From assembly GCF_019145235.1 (NCBI RefSeq), contig NZ_JAHSTV010000005.1:62001-126000 (forward strand): a DNA stretch of 64,000 nucleotides, in the 5' to 3' direction. A program made the position numbers and the translations under genes. Shown here piece by piece: positions 9,855 to 19,490 of this stretch; the first letter of the stretch is position 1; each line of letters begins with the position of its first letter. This stretch comes from Pseudomonas farris. GTDB taxonomy: Bacteria; Pseudomonadota; Gammaproteobacteria; Pseudomonadales; Pseudomonadaceae. The notes beneath the pieces are model-generated. The model was not told the origin of the DNA and did not search any database. It worked only from the letters and a program-made list of their open reading frames with translations.

Positions 9855-9885
9855 AAAAACCGCTCCCAAGGAGCGGTTTTTTCAT
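9855..9885 (+). terminator. Rho-independent terminator, probably bidirectional
   Basis: AAAAAACCGCTCCC AAG GAGCGGTTTTTT: stem CCGCTCC/GGAGCGG with A-run before and T-run after. It ends the small-protein operon on the plus strand and, read on the minus strand, also terminates lpxO. Confidence 0.93.
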
Positions 9886-9898
9886 TCAGTAATCGACT

Positions 9899-10837
9899 TC
9901 AACCAAACAACCAATACCCCAACAACGTCAACACCACCACCGCCAGCACCGGCCGCAGTACGCGGTAGGCCTTGGGGTTACGACGCTTCCACTGTTTGAC
10001 CATACCGCTGATTTTGTCGCTGAAGCGCTTGCTCCAGGCATAGACCTGGTTGATCCCGCCAACGCGTTCATCGTCAAGGTTCTGGGGTGCAGTGGCGCGC
10101 CCCAGCAAGCCGCTTATCGAGCGGTTGATGCGGGTCATAAGACGGTTGCTCAGCGGTCGCTCGATGTCGCAAAACAGGATGACCCGGGTTTGCTCGGTTT
10201 CGTTCTTGACCCAGTGCACGTAGGTCTCATCGAACATCACATCTTCGCCATCACGCCAGGCATAAACCTGACCGTCGACGAAGATGCGGCAATGATCGGA
10301 ATTCGGCGTCGACAGCCCCAGGTGATAACGCAGAGAGCCGGCGAATGGGTCGCGATGCGGGTTGAGGTGACTGCCACCGGGCAGTAGCGCAAACATCGCG
10401 CCTTTGACATTGGGAATACTGCTGACCAACGCCACGGTTTTCGGGCACATGATTTCGGCCGATGGCAGCGGTCTGTCGTACCACTTGAGATAGAAGCGCT
10501 TCCAACCCTTTTTGAAGAACGAGCCGAAACCGGCGTCGTTGTTCTTTTCGGCGGCACGAATAAAACCCTCGTCAAACAAGTGCATGGCTTCGTCGCGAAT
10601 AACTTCCCAATTGTCCTTGAGCACATCCAGTTCGGGGAACTTGCTGCGGTCCAGGTAGGGTTTGGATGGCACGCTGGAGAACAGGTACATCAGGGCGTTA
10701 TAGGGTGCAAACAGGGCCGAGTGATTGACGAACTGACGCAGAACCGGCAAACGCGCTTTGCCACGCAAGTGCACATAGAGTGTGCTGCCGAGAAACAGCA
10801 ACAACACCGACGCCTTCGCCACAAAGGAAAAGTTCAT
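9899..10837 (-). CDS. lpxO: Lipid A 2-hydroxylase (aspartyl/asparaginyl beta-hydroxylase family)
   Basis: 312 residues. The family uses Fe(II), 2-oxoglutarate and O2 to hydroxylate a secondary lauroyl chain of lipid A at C2, on the cytoplasmic face of the inner membrane. An N-terminal membrane anchor (residues 5-22) and a C-terminal hydrophobic tail flank the catalytic domain. Iron and cofactor residues are visible: H161-R-D163 in NPHRDPF, H208 in TYVHWV, and R218 in TRVILFCDI, which would bind 2-oxoglutarate. Start ATG 10837 follows a CAAGGAGTTG site. It stands alone and shares the terminator at 9855 with the insert. Whether lipid A is the exact substrate cannot be shown from sequence. Confidence 0.9.
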   Translation of the reverse strand: MNFSFVAKASVLLLFLGSTLYVHLRGKARLPVLRQFVNHSALFAPYNALMYLFSSVPSKPYLDRSKFPELDVLKDNWEVIRDEAMHLFDEGFIRAAEKNNDAGFGSFFKKGWKRFYLKWYDRPLPSAEIMCPKTVALVSSIPNVKGAMFALLPGGSHLNPHRDPFAGSLRYHLGLSTPNSDHCRIFVDGQVYAWRDGEDVMFDETYVHWVKNETEQTRVILFCDIERPLSNRLMTRINRSISGLLGRATAPQNLDDERVGGINQVYAWSKRFSDKISGMVKQWKRRNPKAYRVLRPVLAVVVLTLLGYWLFG

Positions 10838-11086
10838 CTACAACTCCTTGATAGTAGGTAACTTTGCACAACGCCATTTACCCGACGTGGCAGTCGGCCA
10901 TGATCCACATTACCGGCCTCGGGAAAAACCCGCATAACTCACATTCAGTGTTAAGGATTACGCAATAAACACTTATTAACACAAGGTACCTGAACGGGGG
11001 CTGACCTGAATCACCCCCCTTTCAGACGAGAATCAAAAGCAAGATTCAAAAGATCGTCCGAACGCGGCCCGAACCTTCGGCAGCTC
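10838..11086. other. Intergenic region between cysK and lpxO
   Basis: 249 bases with no coding frame. It has an AT-rich part around 10955-10985 that probably holds the lpxO promoter. No clear hairpin terminator for cysK was seen. Confidence 0.4.
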
Positions 11087-12061
11087 CTACTGTTTATTCT
11101 CCTGTTCGGTGAACAAATCACTGAACAGCATGCTCGACAGGTAGCGCTCGCCAGAATCGGGCAGGATCACCACGATGGTCTTGCCCTGCATTTCCGGGGT
11201 TTCCGCCAACCGCACAGCCACCGCCATGGCGGCACCGCACGAGATACCGCTCAAAATCCCCTCTTCCTGCATCAGGCGCAGGGCCATCGCCTTGGACTCA
11301 TCGTCGCTGACCAGTTCGACCCGATCGACCATCGACAGGTCCAGGTTCTTCGGCACAAAACCAGCGCCGATGCCCTGGATTTTGTGAGGGCTCGGTTTGA
11401 TCTCTTCCCCGGCGATTGTCTGGGTTATCACTGGAGACACCAGCGGCTCCACCGCCACCGAGATTATCGGCTTGCCCTGGGTATTCTTGATATACCGCGA
11501 AACTCCGGTAATGGTTCCACCTGTTCCGACACCCGCCACCAGTACGTCGACGGCACCGTCGGTGTCATTCCAGATTTCCGGCCCGGTGGTTTTTTCGTGG
11601 ATGGCCGGGTTGGCCGGGTTTTCGAACTGCGCCGGCATGTAGTAGGTCGATGGATCACTGGCGAGGATTTCGGCGGCCTTCTCGATCGCGCCTTTCATGC
11701 CTTTGGCCGGCTCCGTCAACACCAGTTCGGCGCCAAGGGCTTTGAGCACCTTGCGCCGTTCGATGCTCATGGATGCGGGCATGGTCAATACCAGTCGATA
11801 ACCGCGGGCGGCGGCAACGAACGCCAGGCCGATGCCGGTATTGCCCGAAGTCGGTTCGATGATGGTCATGCCGGGCTTGAGTTTACCGCTGCTTTCGGCC
11901 TCCCAGATCATGTTCGCGCCGATCCGGCACTTGACCGAATAACCGGGGTTGCGCCCTTCGATCTTGGCCAGGATGGTGACACCGCGCGGGGCGATACGGT
12001 TGATTTGCACCAGCGGCGTATTGCCAATGGAATGGGCGTTGTCAGCATAAATACGGCTCAT
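11087..12061 (-). CDS. cysK: Cysteine synthase A (O-acetylserine sulfhydrylase)
   Basis: 324 residues, fold-type II PLP enzyme making L-cysteine from O-acetylserine and sulfide. The PLP lysine is K44 in NPGYSVKCR; the substrate loop TSGNTG is at 71-76; the phosphate-binding loop GVGTGGT and the C-terminal [10 protein letters not shown] serine that contacts the PLP ring nitrogen are present. The C-terminus (SDLFTEQ) lacks the long CysM pattern, favouring CysK. Divergent from the DUF748 gene; in P. aeruginosa cysK lies next to the same kind of genes (PA2705-PA2709, from memory). Confidence 0.95.
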   Translation of the reverse strand: MSRIYADNAHSIGNTPLVQINRIAPRGVTILAKIEGRNPGYSVKCRIGANMIWEAESSGKLKPGMTIIEPTSGNTGIGLAFVAAARGYRLVLTMPASMSIERRKVLKALGAELVLTEPAKGMKGAIEKAAEILASDPSTYYMPAQFENPANPAIHEKTTGPEIWNDTDGAVDVLVAGVGTGGTITGVSRYIKNTQGKPIISVAVEPLVSPVITQTIAGEEIKPSPHKIQGIGAGFVPKNLDLSMVDRVELVSDDESKAMALRLMQEEGILSGISCGAAMAVAVRLAETPEMQGKTIVVILPDSGERYLSSMLFSDLFTEQENKQ

Positions 12062-12187
12062 GGCTGGGTCCTTATACAGCGTTGAATTAGCTGTCCAAGG
12101 TATGCCTGTTACCCGTGGTCGTCCAGTCAGTCGAACGTCCGCTTAGCCCCGCAGTCAATCGCTTTATACCGCCAGAGATTTGCCGCC

Positions 12188-13261
12188 ATGAAGCGTCGAT
12201 ACAGTTGGCCCCTGTGGACCCTCGCCGGCCTTGTTGTGCTGCTGGTTGCCCTGCACATCGCGCTGCCCTACATCGTGCGCGATTACCTCAACGAGAAACT
12301 GGCGGACATGGGTGACTACAGCGGGCAGATTACCGATGTAGACCTGGCCCTGTGGCGCGGTGCTTACAAAATCAACGGACTGAAAATCGTCAAGGTCAAT
12401 GGCAAGGTCCCCGTACCTTTCGTCAACGCCCCCTTGATTGACCTCTCCGTCAGCTGGCACTCGCTCTGGTACGACCATGCCGTGGTGGCCGAGGCGCAGT
12501 TCGACAAACCCGAGGTGAATTTCGTCGACGGTGCCACCAAGAAAAACTCCCAGACCGGTCAGGGCACCGACTGGCGGGCACAATTGGAAAAATTGCTGCC
12601 GATAACCCTGAACGAAGTGCGGATCAACGACGGGCGGGTCACCTTTCGAAACTTCAATTCAAAACCGCCGGTGAACATGAATGCCACCCAGGTTAATGCC
12701 AGCATTTACAACCTGACGAATGTGGTCGATACCAAAGGCAAACGCGACGCCCGTTTCGATGGCAAAGCGCTGTTGCTGGGGCATGCACCGCTGGAAACCC
12801 TGGCGACCTTTGATCCATTTAGCAATTTCGAAGACTTCGAATTCCGCCTACGCGCCAAGAACCTTGAACTCAAACGCATGAATGACTTCGCCTCGGCTTA
12901 CGGCAAGTTCGACTTCAATTCCGGCCATGGTGACGTGGTTATTGAAGCCGAAGCCAACAAGGGCCAACTCACTGGCTACATCAAGCCGCTATTGCGGGAC
13001 GTCGATGTGTTCAATTGGCAACAGGACGTGGAGAACAAAGACAAAGGGATTTTTCGCTCCATCTGGGAAGCACTCGTCGGTGGCACCGAGAATGTGTTGA
13101 AGAATCAACCGAAAAACCAGTTCGCGACGCGCGTCCAGCTCAGAGGCAGCGTACATCAGAAAGATATCAGCGCATTCGAGGCGTTTTTGCAGATTTTACG
13201 TAATGGTTTCATTCAGGCGTTCAATGCCCAGTACGAACGACCCAAGCCGGATACGGACTGA
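12188..13261 (+). CDS. DUF748 (AsmA-like) envelope protein
   Basis: 357 residues. An uncleaved N-terminal membrane anchor (LWTLAGLVVLLVALHIALPY, residues 9-28) is followed by a large periplasmic beta-rich region with typical DUF748/AsmA phrases such as RINDGRVTFRNF and a repeated long-strand pattern. AsmA-like proteins are thought to bridge the periplasm and carry phospholipid between membranes; a direct role for this protein is not established. It stands between cysK (divergent) and the MoxR/VWA pair. Confidence 0.85.
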   Translation: MKRRYSWPLWTLAGLVVLLVALHIALPYIVRDYLNEKLADMGDYSGQITDVDLALWRGAYKINGLKIVKVNGKVPVPFVNAPLIDLSVSWHSLWYDHAVVAEAQFDKPEVNFVDGATKKNSQTGQGTDWRAQLEKLLPITLNEVRINDGRVTFRNFNSKPPVNMNATQVNASIYNLTNVVDTKGKRDARFDGKALLLGHAPLETLATFDPFSNFEDFEFRLRAKNLELKRMNDFASAYGKFDFNSGHGDVVIEAEANKGQLTGYIKPLLRDVDVFNWQQDVENKDKGIFRSIWEALVGGTENVLKNQPKNQFATRVQLRGSVHQKDISAFEAFLQILRNGFIQAFNAQYERPKPDTD

Positions 13262-13405
13262 GTCAAGATGTGACGCCCCATTCAGAGACTGAATAAGTCG
13301 TCTGCGTTCACAGTCGACCGGGCAGCGCGTTATAGTCGAGCCTGACAATTTATTGCGCCCCGCCCTGCCTCGTTCAGGTCGGCGTTACCGTTCGAGGATT
13401 AGCAG

Positions 13406-14251
13406 ATGAAGTTCGAAGGCACCCAGGCCTACGTCGCCACCGATGACCTGAAGCTGGCGGTCAACGCCGCTATTACTCTGGAGCGGCCACTGCTGGTCAA
13501 GGGCGAGCCGGGCACCGGCAAGACCATGCTCGCCGAGCAACTGGCCGAGTCCTTCGGCGCCAAGTTGATTACCTGGCACATCAAGTCCACCACCAAGGCA
13601 CATCAAGGTTTGTACGAGTACGACGCGGTCAGTCGCCTGCGGGACTCGCAGCTGGGTACGGAGAAGGTCCACGACGTTCGCAATTACCTGAAAAAGGGCA
13701 AACTCTGGGAAGCTTTCGAGTCCGAAGAGCGGGTGATTCTGCTGATCGACGAAATCGACAAGGCCGACATCGAGTTTCCTAACGACCTGCTGCAAGAACT
13801 CGACAAGATGGAGTTCTACGTTTACGAGATCGACGAGACCATCAAGGCCAAGAAGCGCCCGATCATCATCATTACCTCCAACAACGAGAAAGAGCTGCCG
13901 GACGCCTTCCTGCGCCGCTGCTTCTTTCACTACATCGCCTTCCCGGATCGCGTCACGATGCAACGGATCGTCGACGTGCACTACCCGAACATCAAGAAAG
14001 ACCTGGTCAGCGAAGCGTTGGACGTGTTCTTCGATGTGCGCAAAGTGCCGGGCCTGAAGAAGAAGCCATCGACCTCCGAACTGGTGGACTGGCTGAAGTT
14101 GTTGATGGCCGACAATATCGGCGAAGCGGTGCTGCGCGAGCGCGATCCGACCAAGGCCATTCCGCCACTGGCAGGCGCCCTGGTTAAGAACGAACAAGAC
14201 GTGCAATTGCTTGAGCGCCTGGCGTTCATGAGCCGTCGCGGCTCTCGCTAA
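13406..14251 (+). CDS. MoxR-family AAA+ ATPase
   Basis: 281 residues. Walker A GEPGTGKT is at 33-40, Walker B ILLIDEID at 111-118, sensor 1 in IIITSNNEKELPDAFLRRC, which also carries the arginine finger pair. MoxR ATPases act as chaperones that activate VWA-domain partners and insert cofactors. The next gene, 25 bases downstream, encodes exactly such a partner, so the two surely act together. Start ATG 13406 is preceded by CGAGGATTAGCAG. Confidence 0.93.
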   Translation: MKFEGTQAYVATDDLKLAVNAAITLERPLLVKGEPGTGKTMLAEQLAESFGAKLITWHIKSTTKAHQGLYEYDAVSRLRDSQLGTEKVHDVRNYLKKGKLWEAFESEERVILLIDEIDKADIEFPNDLLQELDKMEFYVYEIDETIKAKKRPIIIITSNNEKELPDAFLRRCFFHYIAFPDRVTMQRIVDVHYPNIKKDLVSEALDVFFDVRKVPGLKKKPSTSELVDWLKLLMADNIGEAVLRERDPTKAIPPLAGALVKNEQDVQLLERLAFMSRRGSR

Positions 14252-14276
14252 GCCCCGATAGAGAGAGGCGATCGCC

Positions 14277-15455
14277 ATGCTGCTCAACCTGTTCAATGAA
14301 ATGCGTGCAGCCAAGGTGCCGGTCTCGGTACGTGAGCTGCTGGACCTGATCAACGCGCTGAAACAGCGCGTGACCTTCGCCGACATGGACGAGTTCTATT
14401 ACTTGTCACGGGCGATTCTGGTGAAGGACGAAAAGCATTTCGACAAGTTCGACCGGGCGTTCGGTGCCTATTTCAATGGCCTGGAAAAGCTCGACGATCA
14501 CCTCCAGGCATTAATCCCGGAAGACTGGCTGCGCAAGGAATTCGAACGTTCCCTGACCGATGAAGAGCGGGCCGCGATCCAGTCCCTGGGTGGGCTGGAC
14601 AAGCTGATCGAAGAGTTCAAAAAGCGCCTGGAAGAACAGAAAGAACGCCATGCCGGCGGCAACAAGTGGATCGGCACCGGCGGCACCAGCCCGTTTGGCT
14701 CCGGTGGCTTCAACCCCGAAGGCATTCGGGTCGGCGACGCCGGCAAGCGTCAAGGCAAAGCGGTCAAAGTCTGGGATCAGCGCGAGTACAAGAACCTCGA
14801 CGATTCGGTCGAACTGGGCACGCGCAACATCAAGGTCGCTCTGCGGCGCCTGCGTAAATTCGCCCGTCAGGGCGCAGCGGAAGAACTCGACATCGACGGC
14901 ACCATCGACCACACCGCGCGCGATGCCGGGTTGCTGAACATCCAGATGCGTCCGGAGCGCCGCAACACCGTCAAGTTGTTGCTGCTGTTCGACATCGGCG
15001 GCTCGATGGACGCCCACGTGAAGATCTGCGAAGAACTGTTCTCGGCCTGCAAGACCGAGTTCAAGCATCTGGAGTACTTCTACTTCCACAACTTTATTTA
15101 TGAATCGGTGTGGAAGAACAACATGCGCCGTACCTCCGAGCGCACCGCCACCCAGGACCTGCTGCACAAGTACGGCGCCGACTACAAAGTGATCTTCATC
15201 GGCGACGCCGCCATGGCGCCCTATGAAATCACCCAGGCCGGTGGCAGTGTCGAGCACTGGAACGAAGAAGCCGGTTACGTGTGGATGCAGCGCTTCAAGG
15301 AAAAGTACAAGAAGCTCATCTGGATCAACCCGTACCCGAAAGACACCTGGGGCTATACCTCGTCGACCAATATCGTGCGGGATTTGATCGATGACCAGAT
15401 GTATCCGCTGACGTTGCGGGGGTTGGAGGAAGGGATGCGGTTTTTGTCCAAGTAA
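14277..15455 (+). CDS. VWA-domain CoxE-like protein, partner of the MoxR ATPase
   Basis: 392 residues. The N-terminal half is charged and helical (EEFKKRLEEQKERH), followed by a glycine-rich linker (GGNKWIGTGGTSPFGSGGF) and a C-terminal von Willebrand A domain. The metal-binding MIDAS motif reads LLFDIGGSMD instead of the canonical DxSxS, so one serine is glycine; this appears to be normal for this CoxE subgroup but may change metal use. It is translated right after the MoxR gene. The client of the pair is unknown. Confidence 0.88.
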   Translation: MLLNLFNEMRAAKVPVSVRELLDLINALKQRVTFADMDEFYYLSRAILVKDEKHFDKFDRAFGAYFNGLEKLDDHLQALIPEDWLRKEFERSLTDEERAAIQSLGGLDKLIEEFKKRLEEQKERHAGGNKWIGTGGTSPFGSGGFNPEGIRVGDAGKRQGKAVKVWDQREYKNLDDSVELGTRNIKVALRRLRKFARQGAAEELDIDGTIDHTARDAGLLNIQMRPERRNTVKLLLLFDIGGSMDAHVKICEELFSACKTEFKHLEYFYFHNFIYESVWKNNMRRTSERTATQDLLHKYGADYKVIFIGDAAMAPYEITQAGGSVEHWNEEAGYVWMQRFKEKYKKLIWINPYPKDTWGYTSSTNIVRDLIDDQMYPLTLRGLEEGMRFLSK

Positions 15456-15480
15456 AGATTGTTGTTGTCTGTGATGCCGC

Positions 15481-15575
15481 CTTCGCGAGCAAGCCCGCTC
15501 CCACATTGGATATTCGTCGTACACAAACTCTGTGTCCGCTGGAGATCAAATGTGGGAGCGGGCTTGCTCGCGAAG
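15481..15575. repeat. REPIN (inverted REP pair)
   Basis: Arms CTTCGCGAGCAAGCCCGCTC and GAGCGGGCTTGCTCGCGAAG are exact reverse complements around a spacer of about 45 bases. It sits between two convergent genes; the last codon of pxpC lies just past its right arm. Confidence 0.9.
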
Positions 15576-15578
15576 CTT

Positions 15579-16505
15579 TTAGCTATTCAGGAATCGCCGC
15601 AAATACTCAACGTGTTCCCGATGAGCGACATCCTGCACCACCGGCTTCAACCGCACCTTCGTCCCCGGCAAACACTGCGCCAATCGCGCCAATGCCAACG
15701 GCGTCAACGCCCCCAGTCGCGGATAACCGCCAATGGTCTGTCGATCATTGAGCAGCACAATCGGCTGCCCGTCCGGCGGCACCTGGACCGCGCCCAGCGG
15801 GATGCCTTCGGAAATCATCGGCTTGCCCTGATACTGCAACGCCGTTCCCAACAGGCGAATACCCATGCGGTCGGCGCGGCTGTCGAGGGTCCAGACGCTG
15901 TTGAACGCGTCGAACAAACTCTGCCCGCTGAACTCGCCGATCTGAGCACCGAGCACCAAGTCCAGCGGCGCATTGAGTTTGAAATTCGGTACTTGTTCGG
16001 GCGCCAACTCCCCCAGTAGTAGCAGCGAACTCCCCGAATAGCTCAACTGCGCATCTTTGGCCAACGCCCGCCCCATGCCATCCAGCCCACCGAGTTCCTC
16101 ACGGACCACCGTTGCGCTACTGCCCAACACCTTTGGCGCATCAAATCCGCCCGGGGCTGCCAAATAAGCCCGAGCACCAAGCAGCGGCTGAGTGAATTGC
16201 AATTGCTGACCTTTGTTCAGCCTAAAACTGCGCCACGGTGCCAATGCCTCGCCATCCAACTGCGCCCCCAGATCCGCTCCGGCCAACGCCAGCACGCAAT
16301 CTTCCTGGGCAACGACCGTAAACCCGCCAAGGGTGATTTCAATCACCGATGCATCCAGCCCATTGCCCAGCAGCCAATTGGCCCACGACATCGATCGCCA
16401 ATCCGCCGCCCCGCCCTGGGTCACGCCCAAATGCCGCACGCCGAATCGCCCGGCATCCTGCAACAGACACAAGGGCGTACTTGCTTCAATCGTCAGTCGG
16501 CTCAT
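15579..16505 (-). CDS. pxpC: 5-oxoprolinase subunit C (biotin-dependent carboxyltransferase family)
   Basis: 308 residues, KipA/AHS2 family. With PxpA and PxpB it forms the prokaryotic ATP-dependent 5-oxoprolinase that turns 5-oxoproline back into glutamate. Family phrases include LLQDAGRFGVRHLGVTQGGA at the start and YLAAPGGFDAPKVLGSSAT in the middle. Its ATG overlaps the pxpB stop by four bases (ATGA), so translation is coupled. The stop codon lies at the edge of a REPIN. Confidence 0.92.
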   Translation of the reverse strand: MSRLTIEASTPLCLLQDAGRFGVRHLGVTQGGAADWRSMSWANWLLGNGLDASVIEITLGGFTVVAQEDCVLALAGADLGAQLDGEALAPWRSFRLNKGQQLQFTQPLLGARAYLAAPGGFDAPKVLGSSATVVREELGGLDGMGRALAKDAQLSYSGSSLLLLGELAPEQVPNFKLNAPLDLVLGAQIGEFSGQSLFDAFNSVWTLDSRADRMGIRLLGTALQYQGKPMISEGIPLGAVQVPPDGQPIVLLNDRQTIGGYPRLGALTPLALARLAQCLPGTKVRLKPVVQDVAHREHVEYLRRFLNS

Positions 16506-17206
16506 GCCAGGGCCTCCAACGGCGTGTCATCACCGCCCAGATTGATGAACTCGGCATGGCTGACTGCTTCGAAGCGCACGGTGTCGCCCGGTTGCATCAG
16601 GCTGTAGCCGTCGCGCTCGCGGTCGAACAATTTGGCAGGGGTGCGGCCGATCAGGTTCCAGCCGCCGGGAGACACCACCGGATAAGCCGCCGTCTGGCGT
16701 TCGGCGATACCCACACTGCCGGCAGCCACTTTTTTGCGCGGAGTATTCATACGCGGTGCAGCCAATATTTCCTCCACCAATCCCATGAAAGCGAACCCCG
16801 GTGCGAAGCCCAATGCGAACACCTGATACTCATGTTCGCTGTGGCGACGGATCACCTCCTCCACCGTTAATCCACTGCGCTGAGACAGCAACGTCAGTTC
16901 CGGGCCGACACTCAAGTCATACCAGACCGGCAACACATGGCATTTACCGCTAGTGCGAGCGTTGGGGGACAGATCGATCAAGGCTTCAGCAATCAATTCC
17001 CGCGCCTGGGCCGGATTCAGCGACATCAAATCGTAATGCACCATCAACGTCGTGTAGGACGGCACCAGATCGATCAAATGGCTGGCGAACGCTTCTCGCA
17101 AACGCTCGCTGGCGGCGAGCATCCACGGCATGTTGGCTTCGCTGATTTCATCGAACAGACGCACCATCAGGCAATCCAGCGCCACCACTTCCACCCGTGG
17201 TTTCAT
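16502..17206 (-). CDS. pxpB: 5-oxoprolinase subunit B (KipI family)
   Basis: 234 residues, KipI/AHS1 family, with the signature [13 protein letters not shown] and the C-terminal [10 protein letters not shown] and [13 protein letters not shown] pieces. It is the ATP-using partner of PxpC. It overlaps pxpA by four bases and pxpC by four bases, which fixes the order pxpA-pxpB-pxpC as one operon. Confidence 0.92.
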   Translation of the reverse strand: MKPRVEVVALDCLMVRLFDEISEANMPWMLAASERLREAFASHLIDLVPSYTTLMVHYDLMSLNPAQARELIAEALIDLSPNARTSGKCHVLPVWYDLSVGPELTLLSQRSGLTVEEVIRRHSEHEYQVFALGFAPGFAFMGLVEEILAAPRMNTPRKKVAAGSVGIAERQTAAYPVVSPGGWNLIGRTPAKLFDRERDGYSLMQPGDTVRFEAVSHAEFINLGGDDTPLEALA

Positions 17207-17955
17207 GATGCGCTCTGCTGATTCAAGGCTTCGCGAATGCGCTGCACGGCGGCCACCGAACTGGCGTTATCGCCGTGTACGCACAAGGTGTTGGCCTGCA
17301 AGTGCAAGGCGCTGCCATCGCTGGCCGTGAGGTTGTCACCGCGGGCAATGATCAGCGCCTGTTCGATGATTTTCTCGGGATCGTGATGCACGGCTCCCGG
17401 CAGTTGCCGCGAAACCAGCCTGCCTGCGCTGTCGTAAGCGCGATCGGCGAAGGCTTCGAACCACAATGTCACGCCATATTCATCGCCAAGTTGCTGCGCG
17501 GCACGGTTGTCGCGGGTCGCCATCAGCATCAACGGCAAGCTCCGATCATAGGCTGCCACGGCCTGAATCACCGCGCGAAGTTGCGCCGGGTTGGCCATCA
17601 TGTCGTTGTACATCGCGCCATGGGGTTTGACGTAACTCACCCGCCCGCCCTGCGCCCGACAGATGCCATCGAGGGCGCCGATCTGGTAATGCAACAGGTC
17701 CTGCAGTTCCTGGGCGGTGTAAGCCATGGATCGGCGACCGAACCCCACCAGATCCTGATAGGCCGGATGAGCACCAATCTGCACGCCGTGGCCCAAAGCC
17801 AGGCTGACGGTCTTGCGCATGATGCTCGGGTCGCCGGCGTGGAAGCCACAAGCGATGTTGGCGCAGTCGATGAAGGGCATGACCTCGGCGTCCAGACCCA
17901 TGGTCCAGTTACCGAAACTCTCGCCGATGTCGCAGTTCAATAGCAGGCGGCTCAC
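17203..17955 (-). CDS. pxpA: 5-oxoprolinase subunit A (LamB/YcsF family)
   Basis: 250 residues from GTG 17955; the AGGAG site lies eight bases upstream, whereas the alternative GTG at 17964 overlaps that site. Family motifs are [13 protein letters not shown] at the start, [25 protein letters not shown] and KPHGAMYND. PxpA opens the 5-oxoproline ring activated by PxpBC. It lies 78 bases downstream of the MFS carrier gene on the same strand, so uptake and breakdown are probably co-expressed. Confidence 0.93.
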   Translation of the reverse strand: MSRLLLNCDIGESFGNWTMGLDAEVMPFIDCANIACGFHAGDPSIMRKTVSLALGHGVQIGAHPAYQDLVGFGRRSMAYTAQELQDLLHYQIGALDGICRAQGGRVSYVKPHGAMYNDMMANPAQLRAVIQAVAAYDRSLPLMLMATRDNRAAQQLGDEYGVTLWFEAFADRAYDSAGRLVSRQLPGAVHHDPEKIIEQALIIARGDNLTASDGSALHLQANTLCVHGDNASSVAAVQRIREALNQQSAS

Positions 17956-18033
17956 GGTGAACACTCCTGTAGGCTTTTATCTTCTTAGCTGAAGGACATA
18001 TGCCCCTCAGATTATCAGTTACCGGATATTCGG

Positions 18034-19317
18034 TTATTGAGCGTCGAGTTGCTTGCCACGGGTTTCCGGCAGGCTCAGGGCCGCCAGGATCACTACCCCG
18101 TAGGACACCGCCGCGAAGGCCCCGATTCCCACACTCAGTGGCACCTTCTGGCTGAGCAAGCCGATCAACAGCGGGAACAACGCCGCCAATGCCCGACCAA
18201 TGTTGTAGCAAAAACCCTGGCCCGAGCCGCGAATCCGCGTCGGAAACAGCTCAGTCAAAAACGCGCCCATGCCGCTGAAGATCCCCGAAGCGAAGAAGCC
18301 CAGGGGGAAACCCAGCCAGAGCATCACGCCGTTGCTGACGGGCAATTGGGTGTACAGCAGAACAATGGTGAATGAGCCGACCGCGAACAGAATGAAATTC
18401 TTTTTACGACCAAGGATGTCAGTCAAATACGCGCTGATCACGTACCCGACGTAGGACCCGACGATCACCATCGCCAGATAGCCACCGGTGCCGAGTACGC
18501 TCAAGCCCCGTTCGTTTTTCAGAAACGTCGGCAGCCAGGAAGTGATCGCGTAGTAACCGCCGAGCGCGCCGGTGGTCAGGATCGACGCGCGGATCGTGGT
18601 GAAAAGGATGCCCGGGGCGAAAATCTCGTAGAACTTGGCCGGGTTGCTTGGCTCTTCCTTGGCTTTGGCTTCGCGGTAGATTTCCGGGTCCTTGACCAGG
18701 CGGCGGACGAAGATCACGAAAACCGCCGGCACGATGCCAAGGATGAACAATGCCCGCCAGGCGTCTTCCGGCGGTAATACGGAAAATAGCAGCGCATACA
18801 GAATCGCCGTCAGCCCCCAACCCAACGCCCAACCCGATTGCACCATGCCGACGGCTTTGCCACGGTCCTTGGCGCGAATCACTTCGCCCATCAACACCGC
18901 GCCAGCGGTCCATTCACCGCCGAAACCGAAGCCCATCAACGTGCGGCTGATCAACAGTTGTTCGTAGTTCTGGGCGAAGCCGCAGAGGAAGGTGAAGAAC
19001 GCGAACCAGAGCACCGTCAGTTGCAGGGTGCGCACCCGGCCGATGCGGTCAGAGAGAATCCCCGCGACCCAGCCACCGATAGCCGAAGCGATCAGGGTGC
19101 TGGTGTGAATCAGCCCGGCTTCGCCAGTGGTGATGCCCCACATGGCAATCAGGGTCGGCACCACGAAACTGAGCATCTGGGTGTCCATGCCGTCCAGGCC
19201 ATAGCCGATCTTGCAGCTCCAGAACGTACGACGTTCCTGCTTATTGATGTTGTGGTACCAATCGAAGGGTCCCGGGCGAGCCGTGGCTTTGGGAATGAGG
19301 GTGTCGGGCGCACTCAT
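18034..19317 (-). CDS. MFS transporter, probable organic acid/oxoproline carrier
   Basis: 427 residues with twelve membrane segments and the MFS loop 2-3 motif GILSDRIGRVR. The N-terminus DGMDTQMLSF is typical of the sugar-acid and aromatic-acid carriers (SHS/AAHS-like) in which an Asp in the first helix couples to protons. It is the first gene of the pxp transcription unit and lies divergent from a LysR regulator. I infer that it imports 5-oxoproline or a related small acid; this is context, not sequence proof. Confidence 0.88.
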   Translation of the reverse strand: MSAPDTLIPKATARPGPFDWYHNINKQERRTFWSCKIGYGLDGMDTQMLSFVVPTLIAMWGITTGEAGLIHTSTLIASAIGGWVAGILSDRIGRVRTLQLTVLWFAFFTFLCGFAQNYEQLLISRTLMGFGFGGEWTAGAVLMGEVIRAKDRGKAVGMVQSGWALGWGLTAILYALLFSVLPPEDAWRALFILGIVPAVFVIFVRRLVKDPEIYREAKAKEEPSNPAKFYEIFAPGILFTTIRASILTTGALGGYYAITSWLPTFLKNERGLSVLGTGGYLAMVIVGSYVGYVISAYLTDILGRKKNFILFAVGSFTIVLLYTQLPVSNGVMLWLGFPLGFFASGIFSGMGAFLTELFPTRIRGSGQGFCYNIGRALAALFPLLIGLLSQKVPLSVGIGAFAAVSYGVVILAALSLPETRGKQLDAQ

Positions 19318-19490
19318 GGCAAGTCTCCGTGCAAATTTTATTGGTATTGTTCTGAGCCCCGACGACGCCTATCGTGGGAACCGGATGTGCCGATTTTTGG
19401 GCCGCCGGCCCTGCTGCGTCCAACTAATAAAACCCCGCCCTAGACATAAGAAAACCTTATCCGACGGGCTAAGCCCCAAGAGCTGATCCC

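Noticed and set aside
13385..14386. 333-codon minus-strand open frame across the MoxR gene
   Set aside because: Shadow of the MoxR/VWA genes; low-complexity Val/Leu/Gln-rich product.
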